From Oceanospirillum sediminis (GTDB lineage: Bacteria > Pseudomonadota > Gammaproteobacteria > Pseudomonadales > Halomonadaceae), in the NCBI RefSeq assembly GCF_014164585.1, contig NZ_JACJFM010000015.1, positions 51,250 to 115,249 of the forward strand: DNA of 64,000 nucleotides, read 5' to 3'. The notes under the pieces are model-generated. The model was not told the origin of the DNA. It was given only the letters and a program-made list of their open reading frames with translations, and did not search any database. Shown here piece by piece: positions 58,512 through 64,000 of this stretch. Positions within the stretch are counted from its first letter, which is position 1. Each line of letters starts with the position of its first letter. The position numbers and the translations under genes are program-made.

Positions 58512-58991
58512 TCAGTGGAAGTGAGATTCCATATGAAGATAACTGCTGGCAAAAGGCAGGTTCAGATAACGCTCAAAAAAAGCCTCGTGCCGTTCCTGAT
58601 TGACCAGAGCCTGCACACACTCCTGCGCCCACCCTGTCTGCCAATTAACCCGTTGTTCATCCTGATGCAGAACCCTCAGCGCTTTTGCCAGAATAAACCA
58701 GGCTTTATCCCGGTTGCCAAAGTGCTGAAAGGCATTAGTAAGATAAATAGCCGATAAAGTCAGCTGAGTCGCCGTACTTTTAAGCTCCTGTTCAGACATC
58801 TTATACCCGTGACGACATAGCTGCTGACAACTCAGATCAAACGCACAACCAAGATAAGGAATCGCTTCCTGCCATTGCTGTAAATCGTAATGCAAAGCCC
58901 CCAGATTCATCCATTCAAACCAGGTTTCACTCTGTTTTACCGGAGACATATCCAGTAACTTTCTGTGGTGTTCTGTCCATAGGAATAACAT
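58512..58991 (-). CDS. TPR-like hypothetical protein
   Basis: A 159-residue, all-helical protein: WFEWMNLGALHYDLQQWQEA and LTLSAIYLTNAFQHFGNRDK resemble tetratricopeptide helices. GAGG is seven bases before ATG 58991. It has two to three Cys and a His-rich end. It converges on the binding-protein gene. Function is unknown. Confidence 0.68.
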   Translation of the reverse strand: MLFLWTEHHRKLLDMSPVKQSETWFEWMNLGALHYDLQQWQEAIPYLGCAFDLSCQQLCRHGYKMSEQELKSTATQLTLSAIYLTNAFQHFGNRDKAWFILAKALRVLHQDEQRVNWQTGWAQECVQALVNQERHEAFFERYLNLPFASSYLHMESHFH

Positions 58992-59273
58992 CGCCCGCCC
59001 TCAAATGAGAATCAATGTCATTTAAGATTAAACAAAATAAGAATTATTATCAACAAAAAAACAGCAAAAATAACGAGGAATATTTACTCAGATCAAAAAA
59101 CAACAGAGACAAAACGAACTATCAGAGCAGATATACAAAGACATGGCCAACCCGAAGTCACAGGGTACAGATATGAAACAGGTAAGCCATGCCTGTAATA
59201 GCGGATACAGTTTTGTTGGGACTAGCTGAAAGCGTTTAAGCCCCCTGACCCGCTATCATTGGTTCAGATCTGA

Positions 59274-60830
59274 TCAGAAACCAGCAAAATCGAAATCGAA
59301 GTCAGCCAGACCAGTCAGCTCCAGCGTCTGGATACCAGGCATTTCCTGGCCATCAGCATTATCAACAAACTCAAACATACCGAAATCGATCCAGTTATCG
59401 TCATTGTCTGTGCCAGTATTCAATTGAGAGACCGTTTCCAGCTTACTGAAATCAAAATCATCCAGATTCAGCAGATCATCTTTATCCTTATCAAATGGAC
59501 TCACAACAGAAATTACCGGCTCACCATCGATTATATCTGAGTCAGGTTCTTCAGTAATCAGAGGCTCAGCACTCAGCTCTTCGTAAATAGCATCAACGCG
59601 CTGCTGCTGAGCTTCCGTCAGATCATCATACGTCACGACGCCATATACTTTATCAATCTGTTTGAACAAGCCGCTCAGCTCAGTTTCCTGCTCTTCTGTC
59701 AGTTCTGGCCATTCACCGCTATCATTCGGAGCCAACAGCGCATCAACTTTATCATTCAGAGCATTTACCTCTGCCTGCTCTTCTTCTGTCAGCTCTGACT
59801 TCGGCGTACCAAAGATCTCATTCAGCTCATCAAACAGAGCCTGAGTTTTCTCATCAAATACAGGCAGAATAGTGACCAGACCATCGGAACCATCAATATC
59901 CAGGTCTTTCAGGTAGATTGCATCCAGCTTGTCGTAAATACCGTCGACCTCCCTCTGTTGCTCTTCAGACAGATCATCATAAGAAACAACACCGTACACT
60001 TTATCAACCTGCTTATATAAACCGTTCAGCTCTTCCTGCTGCTCTTCGGTCAGTTCTGGCCAGTTGCCATCTTTATCAGGAGACAGAATCGCTTCAATCT
60101 TATTGTTCAGCTCATCAACCTGCTTCTGTTCATCTTCCGTCAGCTCCTGCTTGTAAGTGCCGAAAATTTCATCCAGACGGTCATGCAGAGCCTGAGCTTC
60201 CTCATCAATCGGCTCTACTGGCAGAGTATTAATCTGATCAGCCCACAGCTTGTCCAGTTCGGCATAAATATCATCAACTTTTTTCTGCTGCTCTTCACTC
60301 AGGTCGTCATAATTAACGATGCCATAAATATCATCAATCTGATCGTAAATGGCTTCCAGCTCTTTTTCCTGAGCTTCAGTCAACACTGGCCACTCACCAT
60401 TATCATTCGGTTCAAAAAATGCGTTCGCTTTTTCGTACAGCGCATCAACCTGTTTCTGTTCATCTTCAGTCAGATCAAAATCCGGCGTACCAAAAATTTC
60501 ATCCAGTTGCTTATACAGAGCCTGGATCTCTTCACTTTCCGGGAAAATAACACAAGAACCAATAATTCCATTAGCATCAACAGGCTCTGGAATACCTCCA
60601 TCAACCGGCATGAAGATCAGCGGTTCTGCGTCAACCGGGAAAGGCTCAATCAATGGCAGAGGTTCTGCGTCAACCGGAAAAGGCTCAATCAATGGCATCA
60701 ATGTCAGAGGTTCGGCATCAACTGGAAAAGGCTCAATCAGCCCAGCTTTCAGATCCAGAGTAGCAGGCTCAATTGCCGCGTTATTATTTTCAGTGCGAAC
60801 ATCATTATTTCGGGTAAGCATCATGATCAT
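59274..60830 (-). CDS. acidic repeat protein with three ~96-residue repeats
   Basis: Up to 518 residues (ATG 60830; ATG 60824 with AAGGA nine bases upstream is perhaps better). Residues 31-71 hold three copies of LIEPFPVDAEPL. Then come three repeats at 101-196, 211-306 and 327-422, each with QALxxxLDEIFGT, LTEDEQKQVDAL, GEWPxLTEEQ and VYGVVxYDDLSEEQQ. A C-terminal DKDKDDLLNLDD (447-458) resembles an EF-hand loop. No signal peptide or membrane helix. Very Glu/Asp rich. No known family is recognised; it could bind calcium or act as a secreted or surface protein through an unusual route. Confidence 0.8.
   Translation of the reverse strand: MIMMLTRNNDVRTENNNAAIEPATLDLKAGLIEPFPVDAEPLTLMPLIEPFPVDAEPLPLIEPFPVDAEPLIFMPVDGGIPEPVDANGIIGSCVIFPESEEIQALYKQLDEIFGTPDFDLTEDEQKQVDALYEKANAFFEPNDNGEWPVLTEAQEKELEAIYDQIDDIYGIVNYDDLSEEQQKKVDDIYAELDKLWADQINTLPVEPIDEEAQALHDRLDEIFGTYKQELTEDEQKQVDELNNKIEAILSPDKDGNWPELTEEQQEELNGLYKQVDKVYGVVSYDDLSEEQQREVDGIYDKLDAIYLKDLDIDGSDGLVTILPVFDEKTQALFDELNEIFGTPKSELTEEEQAEVNALNDKVDALLAPNDSGEWPELTEEQETELSGLFKQIDKVYGVVTYDDLTEAQQQRVDAIYEELSAEPLITEEPDSDIIDGEPVISVVSPFDKDKDDLLNLDDFDFSKLETVSQLNTGTDNDDNWIDFGMFEFVDNADGQEMPGIQTLELTGLADFDFDFAGF
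59565..60740 (-). repeat. coding repeats inside the acidic protein
   Basis: Three near-identical short DNA units (60740-60705, 60692-60657, 60653-60618) encode LIEPFPVDAEPL, and three diverged long units (60530-60243, 60200-59913, 59852-59565) encode the 96-residue repeats. The short units are similar enough at DNA level to change copy number by slippage or recombination. Long-unit spacing is 330 and about 348 bases. Confidence 0.85.
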
Positions 60831-61119
60831 AGTTCCTTGATATTATGCGTGTCTTAGAAAAACCAGCTACTCCACTTGTCAGCTGGCCCGATAATAATGG
60901 GCGAACTCTCATGTACTGTCCTGAGCGAGCAAGTCCCGAACAGGTAACGCCGGGTAGTCACAAAGTAGCCATTTGTATTTATGTAACATTTGCGCATAAC
61001 ATACTGAAAAAATACCCCAGACTATGACCTACGCCAGAACACAGATATCTCTGCAAAAGCGCAGACTCTTTCCGGATGAGCGATGGAAGCATATCAATAT
61101 ATTTTTGTTCTGCTGTGTA

Positions 61120-62067
61120 TCAGCCATTATTTGCGTCGTATCTTCCTCGGGAAAAACACAAAGACTCCAGCTGAATACAGACCTGTTCACAATACTCTCT
61201 GAGCACCTGAATAAAATACTCAGTTTCGGAGGAATATGGCCGGTGTAATGGACGAATAAGACAGACAGAGAACACGATCTGCTCTGAAAATGGCCGAATA
61301 ACCAACCCCTGCCCGACATAGTGCAAAGCGGTCAGAGGATTCACAACAGCGATGCCCTCTCCCAGACATACAGAGGCACAGACTGCACTGGCACTGTCCG
61401 TTTCAATGACCAGATTACGTTCAATGCCCAGCTGACTGAACAGAGTATCAACTCTTATCCGGTAAGGATCTGAAGCCGCCAGGCTGATCACATCCTGAGC
61501 CAGAAAGTCATCCGGTATCAAAACAGACTTACAGGCCAGAGGATGCTCTTCTGGCAGGACACATACCAGATCCAGCTTCATCAGTACTTCTGTCTGAGTC
61601 CCAGGCGGTTGCATACTATGCTCAGAAATACCCATATGGTATTGCTGTGTTGATACAGCCTCTTCCAGCACGGGAGATTCCAGTGGTGTAATACTGATAC
61701 TGGCCTGAGGATAATACTGCCGAAAGCGCTTGCATACCGCAGGCAATAAAGCGACAGAAAAAGCAGGCAGACAGGTCAGTTGCAGACCTGACTGTTGAAA
61801 ATTACGTATCCTCTCAACCGCATTTTTTATCCGCTCCAGCCCGGCATAATTACGTTTAACCTCTTCAAACAGCATCAGTCCGTGCTCAGTTGGTACCAGC
61901 TTACCGGCCTGGCGTCGAAATAATTCTAACTGTGTGGTTCTTTCAAATAAGGCCAGTTCCCGACTGACCGTCGGTTGGGAAGTGTGCAGCATCTCTGCTG
62001 CTGCTGTTGCCGATCCGGTTGTCATCACCGCCCAGAAAATTTCAACCTGCCTGAATTTAAAGTTCAT
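61120..62067 (-). CDS. lysR: LysR regulator of lysA
   Basis: A 315-residue LysR-type activator. The N-terminal helix-turn-helix has HTSQPTVSRELALFE, and the effector domain has TCLPAFS, ESPVLEE, DLVCVLPEEHPLA, DSASAVCA and VVNPLTALHYVGQGLVIRPFS. These segments follow E. coli LysR (311 residues) closely from memory. It is divergent from lysA, the same arrangement as E. coli, where LysR with diaminopimelate activates lysA. ATG 62067 gives the family start. Confidence 0.92.
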   Translation of the reverse strand: MNFKFRQVEIFWAVMTTGSATAAAEMLHTSQPTVSRELALFERTTQLELFRRQAGKLVPTEHGLMLFEEVKRNYAGLERIKNAVERIRNFQQSGLQLTCLPAFSVALLPAVCKRFRQYYPQASISITPLESPVLEEAVSTQQYHMGISEHSMQPPGTQTEVLMKLDLVCVLPEEHPLACKSVLIPDDFLAQDVISLAASDPYRIRVDTLFSQLGIERNLVIETDSASAVCASVCLGEGIAVVNPLTALHYVGQGLVIRPFSEQIVFSVCLIRPLHRPYSSETEYFIQVLREYCEQVCIQLESLCFSRGRYDANNG

Positions 62068-62168
62068 CTGTCTCTGCCTGATTCATCTTACTTTTCCAGC
62101 TTAATGTTGATGGATTAACGGATAATCCAGTCTTTTGAACGCCCATGCCTGCATCAAGGAAAACATCC

Positions 62169-62204
62169 ATATCAATTATGAATAGACTATATAAAAATTG
62201 ATAT
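62169..62204. promoter_or_regulatory. 9-bp inverted repeat, likely LysR operator
   Basis: ATATCAATT (62169-62177) and AATTGATAT (62196-62204) are exact inverted copies separated by 18 bases, in the lysR-lysA gap. The centre is about 53 bases upstream of the predicted lysA start, in the range used by LysR-type activators. Confidence 0.55.
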
Positions 62205-62233
62205 TTTTCACATGCAATACAGCTCCCTATACT
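62205..62233 (+). promoter_or_regulatory. sigma-70 promoter candidate for lysA
   Basis: TTTTCA (62205-62210), 17 bases, TATACT (62228-62233). It abuts the inverted repeat, as expected for an activated promoter. It leaves a leader of about 75 bases before lysA. Confidence 0.6.
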
Positions 62234-62313
62234 GGCTGACACTGGTTTGGCAGCCCTTGCCCGGCGAGTAAAACGTAAAAGAAAGGCTTTACTGCAAAGA
62301 TACCGGAGTCCCC

Positions 62314-63612
62314 ATGGATCACTTTAGTTACCAGAACGGCGAACTGTTTGTTGAACAGACATCAGCACAGAGCATTTGCGATCAATTCGGCAGCCCTGCC
62401 TATGTCTATTCAGAACGAACCCTGACAGAGAATTACCGCACATTTGAATCTGCTTTTGCCGGAATCAATCCTCTGATCTGCTTTTCGATCAAAAGCTGCA
62501 GTAATCTGAGTGTTCTGAAGCATCTTGTTTCCCTGGGCTCCGGCATGGATGTGGTCAGTGGCGGAGAACTATTCCGGGCACTGAAAGCCGGGGTATCCAC
62601 AGATAAAATTGTTTTTGCTGGTGTGGGCAAGTCCCACGATGAACTCAGATACGCCATTGAATCCGGGGTATACCTGTTTAATATTGAGTCAGAACCGGAG
62701 CTTGAAAGACTGGCAGCTCTGGCTGAAGAAGCGGGTCGTACAGTTAAAGCCGCTATTCGTATCAACCCGGATATCTCTGATGCAGGTACACATGCAAAAA
62801 CCAGTACCGGGGGGCGTCATACCAAATTTGGTGTACCGCTGGAGCGAGCCAGAGTACTGTTCTGCTCTGATTTATACCCATTTGTCGACATCACCGGAAT
62901 TCACATTCATCTGGGCTCTCCAATCCCATCTACAGAGACCTATTTGCGGGCAATTGACCGGGTAGAAGCTCTGATTGATGAGGTAGAAAGTCAGGGAGCA
63001 AAAATTGAACTGTTGAATATTGGCGGCGGGTATCCGGCGGCTTACCACACCGATAACACCGTGCCTCAAAGCATTTCATCAATAGGGGAGCAGATCAGCG
63101 AACGCCTGCAGAGACTCAGAAACAAAGGAAAAACCTTTATTATTGAACCCGGACGATCAATCAGTGCCAATTCAGGTATTCTGCTGACCAGTGTGGAGTA
63201 CGTAAAACAAGGCTGGGACAGAGAGATCACTATTCTGAATGCAGGCATGAATATACTGTTGCGCCCGACTCTGTACAATGCCGATCATGTGATCTGGCCT
63301 GCATCATGTCAGGGGTTTAACGGCCACTGGAGTGAGCTGATTTCTGCGCAGACGGAAACACAGTGTACCGATATTGTAGGACCCATCTGCGAAACCGGTG
63401 ATTATTTTGCTCTGGGTCGTCAGATGCCTCCTATGCAGAGCGGAGATCTGATTGCAGTGTTTTCCTGTGGTGCTTACAGCATGAGTATGGCCAGTCAGTA
63501 CAATTCCAGAGTACGTCCGGCTGAAGTCATGGTATCAGGAAATGACTGCCGCTTAATTCGCCAGCGAGAAAGCTATGAAGACCTGATATCCCACGAATAT
63601 GGGCTGATGTGA
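62314..63612 (+). CDS. lysA: diaminopimelate decarboxylase
   Basis: PLP enzyme of the alanine-racemase fold that decarboxylates meso-diaminopimelate to lysine. The PLP Lys is in CFSIKSCSNLSVL (about residue 59), with IHIHLGS, IEPGRSISA, the C-terminal catalytic Cys in GPICETGDYFALG, and GAYSMSMASQYNSRVRP. The 432 residues fit the family. GGAG lies five bases before the ATG. The lysine-site motif and CETGD differ from E. coli (CESGD), so another D-amino acid or ornithine-type substrate is possible, but the lysR neighbour favours lysA. Confidence 0.9.
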   Translation: MDHFSYQNGELFVEQTSAQSICDQFGSPAYVYSERTLTENYRTFESAFAGINPLICFSIKSCSNLSVLKHLVSLGSGMDVVSGGELFRALKAGVSTDKIVFAGVGKSHDELRYAIESGVYLFNIESEPELERLAALAEEAGRTVKAAIRINPDISDAGTHAKTSTGGRHTKFGVPLERARVLFCSDLYPFVDITGIHIHLGSPIPSTETYLRAIDRVEALIDEVESQGAKIELLNIGGGYPAAYHTDNTVPQSISSIGEQISERLQRLRNKGKTFIIEPGRSISANSGILLTSVEYVKQGWDREITILNAGMNILLRPTLYNADHVIWPASCQGFNGHWSELISAQTETQCTDIVGPICETGDYFALGRQMPPMQSGDLIAVFSCGAYSMSMASQYNSRVRPAEVMVSGNDCRLIRQRESYEDLISHEYGLM

Positions 63613-64000
63613 TGATTATCCCTAAGATATGATGGCATTAAGCTGACCTGCTCATTTTTATAATAATCAGGTCAGCCTCTTTCGCGCGCACCTGTTCCCA
63701 TTGAAACGTCACAGAAGATTCATAGCCATTCTTATATTGACTATTACGACAGTAAAGCTGGCCAAATGCGCACAGACCACAACAACTCATTTTACAGTGG
63801 CCAGCATACCCATAACGGCTCCCCATCTTAAAAATGAAAAAATAAAGCCAAATTTCACAAACATACTTGTATACAACTTTTATATCATCCAATCACTTGA
63901 TACATTTAAACTGGACAGTGCGAAGTTCTCGATAGTGGAAGCATAAGCTTGACGCCTCTCAAGCTTATGATCTTTTCTTAAACTCACCACAAGTAAAGTC
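63613..64000. other. terminal intergenic region with two hairpins
   Basis: 388 bases with no confident gene. A 9-bp stem GCTGACCTG/CAGGTCAGC (63642-63676, 17-base loop) follows lysA and may terminate it. A 10-bp stem CATAAGCTTG/CAAGCTTATG (63942-63969) followed by ATCTTTTCTT looks like a plus-strand terminator. A frame 63701-63946 with a signal-like start (KRHRRFIAILILTITTV) ends exactly in it, but it begins with TTG and has no ribosome site. A minus frame 63638-63892 is Cys-rich and doubtful. Confidence 0.4.
63942..63969 (+). terminator. terminator-like hairpin near window end
   Basis: A 10-bp perfect stem with loop ACGCCTCT, then a T-rich ATCTTTTCTT. The gene it would end is unclear. Confidence 0.55.

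Noticed and set aside
60600..60740. CRISPR-like short repeats
   Set aside because: Only three units, in frame, encoding LIEPFPVDAEPL; no spacers or cas genes.
60183..60857. Plus-strand frame opposite the acidic repeat protein
   Set aside because: Its repeats mirror those of the minus-strand gene, which has the coherent domain structure and ribosome site.
63638..63892. Cys-rich 84-codon minus frame near the window end
   Set aside because: Weak start context, overlaps the probable lysA terminator and a plus frame; not enough to call.
1..64000. Mobile elements, attachment sites, tRNA or rRNA genes
   Set aside because: Looked for transposase or integrase motifs, terminal repeats and tRNA-like cloverleafs; none seen. 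Gene order is that of a conserved core region.

Overview
The window reads as core chromosome of a gammaproteobacterium. G+C is moderate by eye, and the genes point to a Gram-negative with lipopolysaccharide, a Lol lipoprotein system and a sodium-pumping NADH dehydrogenase. From memory, the order tmk, mltG, pabC, fabF, acpP, fabG, fabD, plsX, rpmF, yceD, maf, sppA-like, HAD, rluC, rne, murB, ptp, kdsB, ycaR, lpxK, (msbA), exbD, exbB, comEC, DUF2062, lolC/E, lolD, sthA, apbE/nqrF-A, gap, mfd, csiV matches the Pseudomonas aeruginosa stretch around PA2962 to PA3003. Extra genes (msbA, pldA, aguAB, a RimK-like/peptidase module, Na+-NQR next to nqrM) and many marine-type traits suggest a marine Oceanospirillales relative, possibly Endozoicomonadaceae. 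That family assignment is a guess.

Layout. 1-7620 (minus) is the fatty-acid and phospholipid initiation cluster, with no fabH between plsX and fabD. 7723-11081 holds maf (plus), then an SppA-type protease, a HAD phosphatase and rluC (minus). 11232-15188 is rne with a long 5' leader. 15225-23112 (minus) is envelope biogenesis: murB, ptp, kdsB, ycaR, lpxK, msbA, exbD, exbB. 23209-29277 holds comEC, a DUF2062 protein, pldA and lolD-lolC/E. 29604-31597 (plus) is the two-gene agmatine-to-putrescine operon aguAB. 31758-36539 is an accessory module: an LEA-like lipoprotein and an RLAN-type RimK ATP-grasp ligase on minus, diverging from a DUF2817 M14-like peptidase and a GNAT-C39 peptidase fusion on plus. 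Two unlisted micro-ORFs (37 and 35 codons) follow it on minus. 37102-46058 (minus) is sthA, nqrM, apbE and nqrF-E-D-C-B-A. 46465-52560 is a long-form GAPDH (minus), then mfd and csiV (plus). 52632-60830 is a signalling and hypothetical region: an HBM-type chemoreceptor, a PAS-GGDEF-EAL protein, a periplasmic binding protein and an acidic three-repeat protein. 61120-63612 is the divergent lysR/lysA pair.

No tRNA, rRNA, insertion sequence, integrase or CRISPR array was seen. The most interesting points are: the RimK-like ligase/peptidase/acetyltransferase module with small ORFs beside it; a near-identical 15-bp motif just upstream of both the nqr and gap promoters; a promoter that would make yceD mRNA almost leaderless; four neighbouring envelope genes (exbB, exbD, msbA, lpxK) that all start with TTG or GTG; a long rne leader with an internal terminator-like hairpin; a 9-bp inverted repeat in the lysR-lysA gap; and an acidic protein of about 516 residues built from three repeats of about 96 residues.
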